64,000 bases of DNA, taken from positions 2,480,001 to 2,544,000 of the forward strand of contig NZ_CP163423.1 in NCBI RefSeq assembly GCF_041429785.1. The letters are read 5' to 3'. Below the pieces are notes generated by a model that saw only the letters and a program-made list of their open reading frames with translations, was not told where the DNA came from and ran no database searches. How positions within the stretch are numbered: the first letter of the stretch is position 1; each line of letters starts with the position of its first letter. Made by a program: the position numbers and the translations under genes. The stretch comes from Fretibacter rubidus. GTDB lineage: Bacteria > Pseudomonadota > Alphaproteobacteria > Caulobacterales > Maricaulaceae. This document shows positions 55,575-63,918 of the stretch, in pieces.

Positions 55575-57673
55575 TGGAGTGGCTGCCTGATTCTATCCCG
55601 AGCCTCGCGCTAGACCCGCTTGTTCCGCTGCCCTTTATTATAGGCTTTGGTATTATTGCGCTGATTGCGGCTTTATTGGCCGGGGCTGGACGATTGCGGT
55701 CCATGTTTCTGCGTAGCTTTGCCGCCATTGCGGTGATCGCTGCGCTTCTTAATCCGCAAAGTGTTGAAGAAGACCGCACGCCGTTGCGTGATATTGCGCT
55801 AATTATTTCAGATGGGTCTGAGAGCGTGATGCTTGGCACCCGCGCGGATCAAGTCAATACCGCGCTTGATGGTTTGCAAGCTAAACTTAGCACGGACAAT
55901 ACGCTTGAGCTTGTCACTGCGCGCATCCCCATGGATAGTGACGGGACGCGGTTGACCGCCACCCTTATCGAAGCCTTGGGCAATATTCCGTCCGCAAGAC
56001 TGGCTGGCGTGATTGTTGTCACGGATGGTCAGATTCATGATTTGCCAAATAGTGCTGACGGTATCTTACCGGTAGGCGTTCCGTTTCATGCTTTTGTCAT
56101 TGGCGACCCAAAGCGCCGCGACCGCCGCATCCGCGCCACGCTTGCCCCACGCTACGGCCTTGTTGGGGAACAGGCAGAATTTCAAATACAAGTCGATGAT
56201 CCGGGTTTTGAAGGCGAGCGCGCGCAGATCGAGATTAAACTCAACGGCGAATTAATTGCACGCTTTGGGGCTATTATTGGCAATCAAATTTCTATCCCAC
56301 TGACCATTGAGCGGCGCGGCAGCAATACTGTCGAACTCAGCGTCGCCGAAGCACCTGATGAATTAACGATTAAAAACAATGTCTTTGTATCGGAGATTTC
56401 AGGCATTCGTGACCGCTTGCAAGTTCTACTCGTCACGGGGGAACCGCACCGCGGCGGGCGAGCATGGCGGAATCTTTTGAAATCCGACCCTGCGGTGGAT
56501 TTGGTGCAATTTACCATTCTAACAAATCCCGGTATTAAATATACGAATGCCCGGCAAAACGAATTATCACTTATCGCCTTCCCAACACGGGAGCTATTTG
56601 AGGAAAAGCTTGATGAATTTGATCTGATTATCTTTGATCAATTTAAACGGCGCGGCAGAGGGGCCAATGGGCGAATGTCCCGCCCACTCCTGCCTGCGAT
56701 ATATTTCCAAAACATCGCAGAATATGTTGAACGCGGCGGCGCATTATTGACCGCGACTGGCCCTGCCTTTGCAACAGCGGATTCGATTTACCGCTCGCCG
56801 CTTGCCGCAGTTCTGCCCGCGCGGCCGACTGGCGAAACGGTAGAAGTCAGCTTTCGTCCCACATTAAACACCAAAGGCGAACGCCACCCCATTACGGCTG
56901 ATTTTAAAAACGGCGCTTCTGACAGCTGGGGCCCGTGGTACCGCATCATTGAGAACGCGGCCGTGTCGGGTGATGTATTAATGGAAGGCCCGGGCGGAGA
57001 ACCTCTGTTGATTATCGATAGTGTGCGCGAAGGTCGCGTCGGGATGTTAATGTCTGACCAAGCCTGGCTTTGGGCAAAAGGATACCAAGGCGGCGGTCCC
57101 TATTCTGAAATGTTTCGGCGTATGGCGCATTGGTTGATGGGCGAACCCGACCTCGCCGCAGAGCGCCTATCCGCGCGTGCAGATGGCGATACATTGGTTA
57201 TAGAACGCAATTCGCTTGGTGATGAGGTGGCGGACGTGCTTGTGGAAAAACCAGACGGCACCTCTGAAACCGTCACCTTGACCGCGCGCGGTGACGGACG
57301 GTTTACAGGGACTGTCTCCACATCTGGACAAGGGGCATACCGCCTGTCATCCGGCACGCTTGCCACTGTGACAGCCATTGGTGCGTTAAACCCCAAGGAG
57401 TTCTCAGACTTAACCCCGACCACCAACATCCTAGCGCCCTTTGTCAACGCCACAGGTGGTTTTGGTCAATTAATTGGGGACGGCACAAACCTGCCATCAT
57501 TGCGCCGCGTTAGCCCGACCGCTGCCACCTCTGGTAATAATTGGTACGGGCTACGCGCTTATGAGCGTTACAATGTGGACGCATCACGCCGCGCACCGCT
57601 GGCCCCGGGCTGGTTATTCTTTTTGCTGGCTGCGATTGCGCTGGCTTGGGCGTGGCGCAGAGAAGGTCAATAA
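55574..57673 (+). CDS. Large membrane protein of MoxR operon, function unknown
   Basis: A 699-residue protein that starts at ATG 55574 on the last base of the previous stop. Two N-terminal membrane segments lie at about residues 15-60 (LPFIIGFGIIALIAALLAGA). A domain with ALIISDGSES and GVIVVTDGQIHDLP resembles a vWA-like fold. A region with LLVTGEPHRGGRAWRNLL and LIIFDQFKRRG resembles glutamine-amidotransferase-like domains. A single membrane helix lies at the C-terminus (LFFLLAAIALAWAWR). It completes the moxR-DUF58-BatA/DUF4159 unit. I do not recognise a named function. Confidence 0.85.
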   Translation: MEWLPDSIPSLALDPLVPLPFIIGFGIIALIAALLAGAGRLRSMFLRSFAAIAVIAALLNPQSVEEDRTPLRDIALIISDGSESVMLGTRADQVNTALDGLQAKLSTDNTLELVTARIPMDSDGTRLTATLIEALGNIPSARLAGVIVVTDGQIHDLPNSADGILPVGVPFHAFVIGDPKRRDRRIRATLAPRYGLVGEQAEFQIQVDDPGFEGERAQIEIKLNGELIARFGAIIGNQISIPLTIERRGSNTVELSVAEAPDELTIKNNVFVSEISGIRDRLQVLLVTGEPHRGGRAWRNLLKSDPAVDLVQFTILTNPGIKYTNARQNELSLIAFPTRELFEEKLDEFDLIIFDQFKRRGRGANGRMSRPLLPAIYFQNIAEYVERGGALLTATGPAFATADSIYRSPLAAVLPARPTGETVEVSFRPTLNTKGERHPITADFKNGASDSWGPWYRIIENAAVSGDVLMEGPGGEPLLIIDSVREGRVGMLMSDQAWLWAKGYQGGGPYSEMFRRMAHWLMGEPDLAAERLSARADGDTLVIERNSLGDEVADVLVEKPDGTSETVTLTARGDGRFTGTVSTSGQGAYRLSSGTLATVTAIGALNPKEFSDLTPTTNILAPFVNATGGFGQLIGDGTNLPSLRRVSPTAATSGNNWYGLRAYERYNVDASRRAPLAPGWLFFLLAAIALAWAWRREGQ

Positions 57674-57697
57674 GCGAAGGTCAACAACCCAAAAATG

Positions 57698-57740
57698 TAA
57701 GGCTTTATCAACTGTGTTTTTTAAGTGTTTTTAAGCCTTA
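57698..57740. other. Inverted repeat between MoxR operon and repeat lipoprotein
   Basis: TAAGGCTT (57698-57705) and AAGCCTTA (57733-57740) are perfect 8-bp arms around a 27-nt T-rich loop. No clean T-tract follows on either side. It could be a weak terminator or a protein-binding site. Confidence 0.35.
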
Positions 57741-57778
57741 ATACGCTAATACTGTAGCATATTATTTGGGAGTGGGCT

Positions 57779-58258
57779 GTGACATCATCTATTTTTAAAC
57801 TAGCCGTTATTGGCATTATAGGCCTTTCTGTAAGCGGCTGTGGTGTTGCTAAAACAACTGGCAAGGTTGCAGCACTGCCCTTTAAAGCCGTTTATAAAAC
57901 GGGCGAATTTGCAGGTAAAAGCGTTTACCACACGGGCCGCCTTGCGGGAAAAGGTGCCTATAAAACGGGCGAATATACGGGCAAAGGTATTTATCACACC
58001 GGTAAATTTGCAGGCGAGAGCGTTATCGCGACAGGTAAAGGCGTTTATTACGTCGGCACTGTGCCTGTCAAAGTCACAGACAAAGCGCTTGATACATCCG
58101 CCAAAGTCCTATCTGTCACCACCCAAGCTGTGGACCTGACAGGCAAAGTTGTGACGGTGTCACGCCGCATCAACGCCTCACAACTCGACAGCGAACTTGC
58201 CGCCTTAGAAGGCGCCACCAATGTTCTGGGCGTTGTCGTCGATGTTTTAGGCGGTTAA
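57779..58258 (+). CDS. Small lipoprotein made of 11-residue repeats
   Basis: A 159-residue protein starting at GTG 57779 after GGGAGTGG. The N-terminal hydrophobic segment ends in lipobox VSGC (Cys21). From about residue 35 to 89 it consists of five consecutive 11-residue units with the pattern GK-x-x-Y-x-TG-x-F-A, for example GKSVYHTGRLA, GKGAYKTGEYT and GKGIYHTGKFA. A different basic/hydrophobic tail follows. I recognise no named family. An 11-residue period suggests a long amphipathic helix or a repeated beta-unit. It follows the MoxR operon but after a 105-bp gap. No enzymatic motif is visible. Confidence 0.75.
   Translation: MTSSIFKLAVIGIIGLSVSGCGVAKTTGKVAALPFKAVYKTGEFAGKSVYHTGRLAGKGAYKTGEYTGKGIYHTGKFAGESVIATGKGVYYVGTVPVKVTDKALDTSAKVLSVTTQAVDLTGKVVTVSRRINASQLDSELAALEGATNVLGVVVDVLGG
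57881..58045 (+). repeat. Five 33-bp tandem repeats coding for 11-residue units
   Basis: Repeat units of 33 bp run in frame through codons 35-89 of the lipoprotein. Units are diverged at the third codon position but keep the TG and GK core, so they are old and maintained by selection on the protein. Confidence 0.7.
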
Positions 58259-58355
58259 GCTCACGTTAAAGTGTATCCATTGACACCGCTGTCGGCAGTC
58301 AGTGATTAGGAACCATTCGTGTTTTGTGGTATTATACTATGAAACAGGAGGTTTT

Positions 58356-58973
58356 ATGCGACACACATATCTAACATCTATTTTAGTCACAATGGGCACA
58401 GCAGCCCTGCTCAGCGCACCAGCGCAGGCCGGACATGGCTTTGACACAACAATCACGGCACCAGTTCAAACAACGGTTAAGCTTGACGTGCAGCTATCGG
58501 ATGAAATGGCTTATCGTGCGAATAACTTACCCAAGAGCCTTCGCGACCGCGGCGGCGTTGGCCTGTCTCGTTCTGGTTTTAGCGCTAATGGCTATTACGG
58601 CGAGAAAGACTTGAACCGCCTCACCGCGCGTCTTGAAAAACGCTTAAACGAGCAATTAGCCAAACGCGGTGTCACCGTTGATGATAATGCAAGTACAGTC
58701 TTGCGTGTCGTCCTAACCGATGTGCGCAACAACCGCCCGACGTTCAAGCAGCTCTCGAAAGAGCCAGGTCTATCTTATGACAGCTTCGGTAACGGCGGGG
58801 CAGAAATTGAAGCCGAGCTTATTCGTGCAGGCGGTGAAGCCTTAGGCGAAATGTCATATCAATGGTATGAAAACGATATTCAAGACGCACGCTTTGGCGG
58901 TACCTGGTCCGATGCCAACCGTACCATTGACCGTTTTGCAAAAAAAGCGGCCAAGACACTCGGCACCTCATAG
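58356..58973 (+). CDS. Exported protein, function unknown
   Basis: A 205-residue protein with a clean signal peptide cleaved after APAQA. ATG at 58356 follows AGGAGGTTTT, a near-perfect ribosome site; the in-frame ATG at 58302 has none. The mature part contains a helical segment (RLTARLEKRLNEQLAKRG) followed by a mixed region with VLRVVLTDVRNNRPTF and RAGGEALGEMSYQWYEND, ending in FAKKAAKTLG. The alternation resembles small periplasmic lipid- or pilus-associated folds, but I cannot name a family. An extended -10 TGGTATTAT lies at 58327-58335. A terminator follows the stop. Confidence 0.78.
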   Translation: MRHTYLTSILVTMGTAALLSAPAQAGHGFDTTITAPVQTTVKLDVQLSDEMAYRANNLPKSLRDRGGVGLSRSGFSANGYYGEKDLNRLTARLEKRLNEQLAKRGVTVDDNASTVLRVVLTDVRNNRPTFKQLSKEPGLSYDSFGNGGAEIEAELIRAGGEALGEMSYQWYENDIQDARFGGTWSDANRTIDRFAKKAAKTLGTS

Positions 58974-58995
58974 CCATTGTCTATATACCTAAAAC

Positions 58996-59026
58996 GGCTC
59001 CCAGCTTTGGTTGCGGAGCCTTTTTT
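58996..59026 (+). terminator. Rho-independent terminator
   Basis: GGCTCC (58996-59001) pairs with GGAGCC (59015-59020) around a 13-nt loop, followed by six T residues. It ends the exported-protein transcript. Confidence 0.8.
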
Positions 59027-59098
59027 ATGCTGTCATTTCACAGTGACGTGATTGTCCATTAACTGCGCCCAGGGTTATAAAACATCAGGAGGGTTATC

Positions 59099-59536
59099 AT
59101 GCGATCTGTTTTATTAAGTCTTGCCTTATTTTTCACACTGGTAAGCGCCGTTCCGAGTTACGCTGCAGACAATAAGAAAAGCGCATCAACAGCTGAACAA
59201 AGCTTTGTTAAAAAGCGTTACACAATTAAAGGCGAATGGAGCGTGGGCGAACAAGACGGGAAAACAGTCATTCATTTTAATGATGCGTTTAAAACCAAAA
59301 GCGGCCCTGATTTAAAAGTCGTTCTGCACACCGAAACTGTCGATAATGTCGATCCGAAAACGGCTATAGAAGACGGCGTAAAAATCGGCGTTTTGAAGTC
59401 AAATCGTGGCGCGCAAAGTTATATCTTGCCAGACGACATTACGTTGTCAGATTTTAAAAGTGTGCTTATCCATTGCGAGGCCTTCTCTGTGTTATGGGGT
59501 GGATTTGATATTGTGGACGCGGCCAGCGCGCCGTAA
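59099..59536 (+). CDS. DM13-domain exported protein
   Basis: A 145-residue protein with a signal peptide ending PSYA and a DM13 domain. Family features are YTIKGEWSVGEQDGKTVIHF, GPDLKVVLHT, and the C-terminal SVLIHCEAFSVLWGG, which keeps the single conserved Cys. DM13 domains are proposed to take part in electron transfer or redox binding in the envelope; the precise partner is unknown. It starts after AGGAGG (ATG 59099). The next gene begins 9 bp after its stop, so the two may be co-transcribed. Confidence 0.82.
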   Translation: MRSVLLSLALFFTLVSAVPSYAADNKKSASTAEQSFVKKRYTIKGEWSVGEQDGKTVIHFNDAFKTKSGPDLKVVLHTETVDNVDPKTAIEDGVKIGVLKSNRGAQSYILPDDITLSDFKSVLIHCEAFSVLWGGFDIVDAASAP

Positions 59537-59545
59537 CATCGCGCT

Positions 59546-60373
59546 ATGACCCGCAGCCTTCGTTCTTTTGACCGCCTTATCTCCCACCGCTTTCGCGGCT
59601 TTGCGCCGCTTGAAAATACGGTTGAGGGTCTGAACACGGCGCTCACCTTTGGGGTGCAGCATCTGGAATTCGATATCCGCGTGGCGCGTTGCGGCACACC
59701 GATGATTTATCATGATGAATACGCCTTGGACGGGCATGGCAAGCGCCGCTTATTATGCGATGTCATGGCCAAAGATTTTGCTGCGATAGGTGGTCGATTT
59801 GTAACGATACCAACTGCAGAAGATTTATTTAATGCGGCCCGCGACCACGAGGTGACATCGGCGCAATTATTAGTCGATATAAAGGACGCAGGCTTTGAGC
59901 TTGAAATTCATGCGCTTGTCATGGCAGCAGGCCTATCAAAGCGCGTGACCTATGTGTCTTGGGTGCCCGAAGCGCTTTATCAAATTCACGCCATTGCGCC
60001 GAATATTCCGCTCTGTCTGTCACATTGGTGCGAAGACCCGAACGCCATGATCCGCGCGCATCATGTTGTTTATACGGCTGCTGATGGGCATATATCAAAG
60101 ACCGCCCAAAGCCGCATTCACGGCCAGCGGTCAGGTTATTATGTAAAAGGTGGTCTGCGCGGAACGTTACGCGATATGATTATGAAAACAGGCGGTAGCG
60201 TCTGCGTTCCGCAAGACATGGTCAGCACGGACTTAGTTGCGGATTATCACCGTGACGGCATAGCGGTCTCGACATTTTCATATATCAATTGGCCGTCAAT
60301 TGAGGCCCATGATGAGGCGATGAATATCGACCTTTATTTCATTGACGATAAAGTGGTCTTTGACGCGCTATAA
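59546..60373 (+). CDS. Glycerophosphodiester phosphodiesterase family protein
   Basis: A 275-residue cytoplasmic GDPD-type enzyme that splits glycerophosphodiesters to glycerol 3-phosphate and an alcohol. ISHRFRGFAPLENTVEGL carries the catalytic His and the Glu-Asn pair, and LEFDIRVARCGTPMIYHDEYALD carries the EFD metal residues and the HD. QLLVDIKD follows. The C-terminal YFIDDKVVF holds the barrel closure. The canonical Gly after His-Arg is replaced (HRFRG), so this is a divergent member. Its end overlaps yacG by 6 bp on the opposite strand. It would supply glycerol 3-phosphate to glpD. Confidence 0.85.
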   Translation: MTRSLRSFDRLISHRFRGFAPLENTVEGLNTALTFGVQHLEFDIRVARCGTPMIYHDEYALDGHGKRRLLCDVMAKDFAAIGGRFVTIPTAEDLFNAARDHEVTSAQLLVDIKDAGFELEIHALVMAAGLSKRVTYVSWVPEALYQIHAIAPNIPLCLSHWCEDPNAMIRAHHVVYTAADGHISKTAQSRIHGQRSGYYVKGGLRGTLRDMIMKTGGSVCVPQDMVSTDLVADYHRDGIAVSTFSYINWPSIEAHDEAMNIDLYFIDDKVVFDAL

Positions 60374-60568
60374 ATCACGATCAGGGTTACCATCATTAGC
60401 CGGGATTAACGCCTCGCCGTCTTGGCCCGCGATTGCATAATTCCCTTTTAACCAGCGCCCTAAATCAATATCGCCACAGCGTTTTGAACAAAACGGTGCA
60501 GGCGCATTATCAGCAACAATCTTTTTGCAAATTGGGCATGTCTCTGTCTTACCGCCAGCACTACTCAT
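60368..60568 (-). CDS. yacG: DNA gyrase inhibitor YacG
   Basis: A 66-residue zinc protein with CPICKK and FCSKRCGDIDLGRWL, giving the four metal cysteines. Homologues bind GyrB and inhibit gyrase in E. coli. It is the last gene of the infA-maf-rng-yacG operon and overlaps the preceding RNase-like gene by 4 bp. Confidence 0.93.
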   Translation of the reverse strand: MSSAGGKTETCPICKKIVADNAPAPFCSKRCGDIDLGRWLKGNYAIAGQDGEALIPANDGNPDRDL

Positions 60569-61581
60569 CGGTCTGCACTCACGTCAATGATGTCGCCTTT
60601 AATCATGTCAAACCGCGCACCAAGACGGTCCGTCATAGCCGCTCTCCAACCAATCGTGTCCGCATCCAACCAATCAAATATGTCCGACGTCGCGGTCAGC
60701 ATCAGCTTAGCCCCGGCATTGGCGCGCCCCTCTTTTTCCAAACGCCTTAACGCGCCAACCGCTCGGGTTTCAACTGTCGGTTCCCCGCGGCTATCCAGCA
60801 TAACATCAGCTAATGACGCATGGGTCTTAGCCCGCGTCATTTCGACAGTGCCAAACCGTGAAACGGGCGCGATTTTGACGACGTTGGGATCATTGTCAAA
60901 AGCCCGTAACATGGCATCAAACAACTTTTCGCGCTGCTTGACTTGGCGCAGATTAGGAAAATCAATCACGAATAGACCACCCAAGCCGCGCAATCGGACT
61001 TGGCTAGCAATTAATTCACAGGCACTCAGGCTAACGTCAAATCCGCTGGGGGCGTAACCCTTGTCCACGTCAATCGCGACGAGCGCCCGGGTCTGCTCAA
61101 TCGCAATATCCCCGCCGCCCGCAATCGCGACTTCAATCTCTAAGGCGTCATCAACGGCGTTCACAGCCGCCTTATCAACTTTGGCATTAGGAAAACGAGT
61201 TAGCAAAAATTCTTCCAAGCTCTGGGCTTTAATAAGTCCAATCTTCTCGCCGTCAGCGACGCTATCAAACTTCAGCACAGGGCCTTTGTCGTCTTCCGCA
61301 TCGCGTGTGACCAAGACCTGAATATAGCGACCTTCAGACAGGCGCGGTGCCCCTTGAGCATTGGTGAATTTCAAAAACCCGTCCGGGCCAAATCCCAAAT
61401 CGACAAAGGCGGCGTCCATCTGCGGCTCGATACGCGTTATACGACCGCAAACAATATCGCCAGCGCGCGGTTTGCCGGCCTCGCTCCAGCGTCGCACATA
61501 AAGTTCGGCAATGGATTTGCCTTCGTAAACGGCGGCGCGTGTTTCGCCAACGGCGTGCTCTATAACGATGCGGTGTTTCAT
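60565..61581 (-). CDS. Ribonuclease E/G family protein, short form
   Basis: A 338-residue short RNase E/G relative. The N-terminal S1-like domain has GDIVCGRITRIEPQMDAAFVDLG. The catalytic part has LVAIDVDKGY with an acidic metal residue, LRGLGGLFVIDFPN, and SRFGTVEMTRAKT. The zinc-link Cys motif of full RNase E is not seen, and the C-terminal degradosome scaffold is absent. Such proteins process or decay RNA in alphaproteobacteria. It overlaps yacG and maf at its ends, a compact operon typical of this group. Confidence 0.88.
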   Translation of the reverse strand: MKHRIVIEHAVGETRAAVYEGKSIAELYVRRWSEAGKPRAGDIVCGRITRIEPQMDAAFVDLGFGPDGFLKFTNAQGAPRLSEGRYIQVLVTRDAEDDKGPVLKFDSVADGEKIGLIKAQSLEEFLLTRFPNAKVDKAAVNAVDDALEIEVAIAGGGDIAIEQTRALVAIDVDKGYAPSGFDVSLSACELIASQVRLRGLGGLFVIDFPNLRQVKQREKLFDAMLRAFDNDPNVVKIAPVSRFGTVEMTRAKTHASLADVMLDSRGEPTVETRAVGALRRLEKEGRANAGAKLMLTATSDIFDWLDADTIGWRAAMTDRLGARFDMIKGDIIDVSADR

Positions 61582-62174
61582 AATGTATATCCAGAGGCGA
61601 GCAGAAGATTACGCGTTTCAAAAACAGGCAAACCAACAACACCTGTATAGCTGCCAATAATATGGCTGATAAAGGCCCCCGCACGCCCTTGAATACCATA
61701 GCCGCCCGCTTTACCGCGCCATTCATCGCTTGCGATATAGCTGTCAATTTCGGACTGCGTTAGGCGTTTCATCTTAAGCCGTGTTTCCGACACACGAGCG
61801 CGCATAACACCTTCACCATCAATGATACACACACTCGTGTAAACACGGTGGCCCCGACCCGATAAAAGACGAAGGCAATCGCGCGCTTCAGTCTCGGTTT
61901 CGGTTTTTGGAAGGATACGCCGACCAACGCCGACAACTGTATCGGCGGCTAGGATTATGCTGCCGCTATTATTCACGGAGAGCTTATGGGCTTTTTCTTG
62001 GGAAAGTCTTAGGGCGTGAGGCTTGGGCAGCTCACCAGCGATAGGGTCTTCATTAATATCTGCGGGAATTACATGATTGGGGACAACGCCAATTTGCGCG
62101 AGTAAGTCAAGCCTACGGGGTGAGGCCGACGCCAAAATAAGCGGCGGACAGTCAGAGTGCGGCGCGCCGTGCAT
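61578..62174 (-). CDS. maf: Maf-type nucleoside triphosphate pyrophosphatase
   Basis: A 198-residue Maf/YhdE-type enzyme that hydrolyses non-canonical or damaged nucleoside triphosphates (dTTP/UTP type). LILASASPRRLDLLAQIG is the family N-terminus, ILAADTVVGVG carries the substrate Asp, and the GRGHRVYTSVC and YGIQGRAGAFI segments complete it. It lies 9 bp downstream of infA and overlaps the RNase-like gene by 4 bp. Confidence 0.93.
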   Translation of the reverse strand: MHGAPHSDCPPLILASASPRRLDLLAQIGVVPNHVIPADINEDPIAGELPKPHALRLSQEKAHKLSVNNSGSIILAADTVVGVGRRILPKTETETEARDCLRLLSGRGHRVYTSVCIIDGEGVMRARVSETRLKMKRLTQSEIDSYIASDEWRGKAGGYGIQGRAGAFISHIIGSYTGVVGLPVFETRNLLLASGYTL

Positions 62175-62183
62175 AGGCGCAGA

Positions 62184-62402
62184 TTACTTGAAACGGTAAG
62201 TAATACGACCCTTGGTCAGGTCATATGGGGTCATCTCGACAGTGACCTTATCGCCCGCCAAAACGCGGATACGGTTTTTACGCATACGACCAGCCGTATG
62301 GGCAATGATCTCGTGATCATTAATGAGTTTCACGCGAAATGTCGCATTCGGCAGAAGTTCTACAACTTCGCCTTCAAACTCGAGTAATTCTTCTTTAGCC
62401 AA
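62184..62402 (-). CDS. infA: Translation initiation factor IF-1
   Basis: A 72-residue S1/OB-fold factor that binds the ribosomal A site during initiation. The sequence [18 protein letters not shown] and [20 protein letters not shown] is almost invariant in bacteria. The start codon is TTG at 62402 (complement CAA), preceded by AAGGA. It is the first gene of the infA-maf-rng-yacG operon, with a candidate -10 TATATA at 62448-62453 on the minus strand. Confidence 0.97.
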   Translation of the reverse strand: MAKEELLEFEGEVVELLPNATFRVKLINDHEIIAHTAGRMRKNRIRVLAGDKVTVEMTPYDLTKGRITYRFK

Positions 62403-62465
62403 ACTTATTCCTTTTTTCAGCTCTGCAACTTTTGTGTTACCGTGCGCTATATAGGGGTTTATTTG

Positions 62466-62488
62466 AAAAAAACAGCCCTAATGGCTGT
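62466..62488 (-). terminator. Rho-independent terminator after the phosphatase gene
   Basis: On the minus strand ACAGCC and GGCTGT (arms at 62483-62488 and 62472-62477) form a 6-bp stem with loop ATTAG, followed by seven T residues. It separates the murA-phosphatase operon from infA. Confidence 0.85.
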
Positions 62489-62497
62489 GATTACGCC

Positions 62498-62944
62498 CTA
62501 TTTTGCGGGCTTTTGCTCAAAATGCCGCGCTAAACGGTTGTCAATATAGTCCCGCACGGCCCGGTAATTGTTCATCATCGCCCGTACATCAAGCGACCCT
62601 GTCGTCGGGTCGGGGATGGACCAAACCTCGACCGTGGTATCGCTATCTTCAAAAACAGCCTTGGCGGCCTCCCCTGCGGCATCGGTAAAGGCAATGACGT
62701 GATCAAAATTTGTATCGCCCAAATCGCCCAGAGTTCGGGCGTGATGGGCGCTCATATCGACGCCTTTCTCAGCCATCACCGATACCATAATGTCATCAAG
62801 GTGACCGCTGGCCATACCCGCCGATTGTACATAAATGTCGCGACCAAACCGCTTTTTCATAAGACCTTCGGCCATGGGCGAACGAATGGAGTTTAGATAA
62901 CACACAAACAATATCGATGATGGGAGCGGAATAGATTTTCCCAT
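62498..62944 (-). CDS. Low-molecular-weight protein tyrosine phosphatase-like
   Basis: A 148-residue phosphatase-fold protein. The P-loop is VCYLNSIRSPMAEG: the C-x5-R core is kept, but the usual Gly, Ile and Cys of CxGNxCRS are replaced by Leu, Ser and Ile. The general-acid DP motif is present (WSIPDPTTGS). Start is ATG 62944; an in-frame ATG at 63007 lies inside the next gene. It follows UPF0262 closely. It may be a tyrosine phosphatase or an arsenate-reductase-like enzyme, and substrate is unclear. Confidence 0.82.
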   Translation of the reverse strand: MGKSIPLPSSILFVCYLNSIRSPMAEGLMKKRFGRDIYVQSAGMASGHLDDIMVSVMAEKGVDMSAHHARTLGDLGDTNFDHVIAFTDAAGEAAKAVFEDSDTTVEVWSIPDPTTGSLDVRAMMNNYRAVRDYIDNRLARHFEQKPAK

Positions 62945-62945
62945 A

Positions 62946-63452
62946 TCACGTCCGCCTGTGCAACGAGCAGATGAGGGTAAACAAGCGCCGCGAGGTGTTA
63001 AAATCAATCTCGGCCTGATTACGAAGGCTATCAGTTAAAAGCCGCGATCCTTCATTATGAAGGCCCCTTCGTCCCATATCTATCGCTTCAATCTGTGCGC
63101 TTGTCGCTGTACGAATAGCGTTGTGATAGCTTTCACAAATCATAAAATAGTCTTTGACGATGCGTCGAAATGGGGTCAGTGACAGCGTAATATCATCCCG
63201 CTCTGCCCCGTTTGATCGTTTGACCTTCATAATGAGTTTGGACGCATCGCGAAGCGCTATATCAACAATATAAGGACCAGCATCACTGGTCAGCGGGCGG
63301 AAGACGTTATCTTCCAGCAAATCAAAAATCGCAACACGGCGTTCATGCTGCATTTCGGGACTGGTCGCCGGCAAGCTATCAGCATCAATGTTTAGCTCAT
63401 TAATATAATGGTCACCGTCTATAGGATCAGAGTTGTCGCTTGTTTCACTCAT
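62946..63452 (-). CDS. UPF0262 family protein
   Basis: A 168-residue protein of a family found almost only in alphaproteobacteria and lacking known function. Features are LPATSPEMQHERRVAIFDLLE, DIALRDASKLIMKV and LTPFRRIVKDYFMICESY. No signal peptide or membrane segment is present. It lies between DUF2948 and the phosphatase in a conserved operon. Confidence 0.9.
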   Translation of the reverse strand: MSETSDNSDPIDGDHYINELNIDADSLPATSPEMQHERRVAIFDLLEDNVFRPLTSDAGPYIVDIALRDASKLIMKVKRSNGAERDDITLSLTPFRRIVKDYFMICESYHNAIRTATSAQIEAIDMGRRGLHNEGSRLLTDSLRNQAEIDFNTSRRLFTLICSLHRRT

Positions 63453-63466
63453 ATAATCACAGCGCC

Positions 63467-63904
63467 CTAATCATCGGGGTGAAGCGGCACAGATTTGGTC
63501 CTGCGCGGCGGGGCTGTATCAGCGAGTATCAAATCAATCGCCTCGACATCACAAACAATCTCACCATTACCCGCAAAAACGAGATGTAGTTTTCCGGAAG
63601 GGGCCAAAGTAACATTTTCAGACGGCACAAACCCAACGGATAGCAAGACTGCCAGCGCCTCTTTATTATCGCGTTCAATACCGCGCGAGGCGACTGACAG
63701 AATACCGTCAACTCTAAGGCCGCAAAGCACACGTTCTTGCCCGTCACCATTTTCGTGGCGAAAGCGGGTCAAGCGCAAGGTGAGCGAACGCCCTTTGCGG
63801 TCATAGCTGATTTCACCGATACGAATAATCGCATCTTGTAAGACGCTACTGATTACGGTCAGGTCATCAGCGCTTTCCGCTTTTAATTTCAGCCCTAATG
63901 GCAC
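63467..63904 (-). CDS. DUF2948 family protein
   Basis: A 145-residue cytoplasmic protein of the alphaproteobacterial DUF2948 family, function unknown. Features are LKLKAESADDLTVISSVLQDA, SLTLRLTRFRHE, VLCGLRVDGIL and AIDLILADTAPPR. I choose GTG at 63904, which follows GGAGG by 4 nt; an upstream ATG at 63952 would run through the murA stop. It is 14 bp from murA and co-transcribed. Confidence 0.85.
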   Translation of the reverse strand: MPLGLKLKAESADDLTVISSVLQDAIIRIGEISYDRKGRSLTLRLTRFRHENGDGQERVLCGLRVDGILSVASRGIERDNKEALAVLLSVGFVPSENVTLAPSGKLHLVFAGNGEIVCDVEAIDLILADTAPPRRTKSVPLHPDD

Positions 63905-63918
63905 ACAGCCTCCATATG

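Noticed and set aside
58281-58294. TGACACCGCTGTCG upstream of the exported protein, resembling the operator
   Set aside because: One arm is broken and the neighbouring gene has no sugar role; probably chance.
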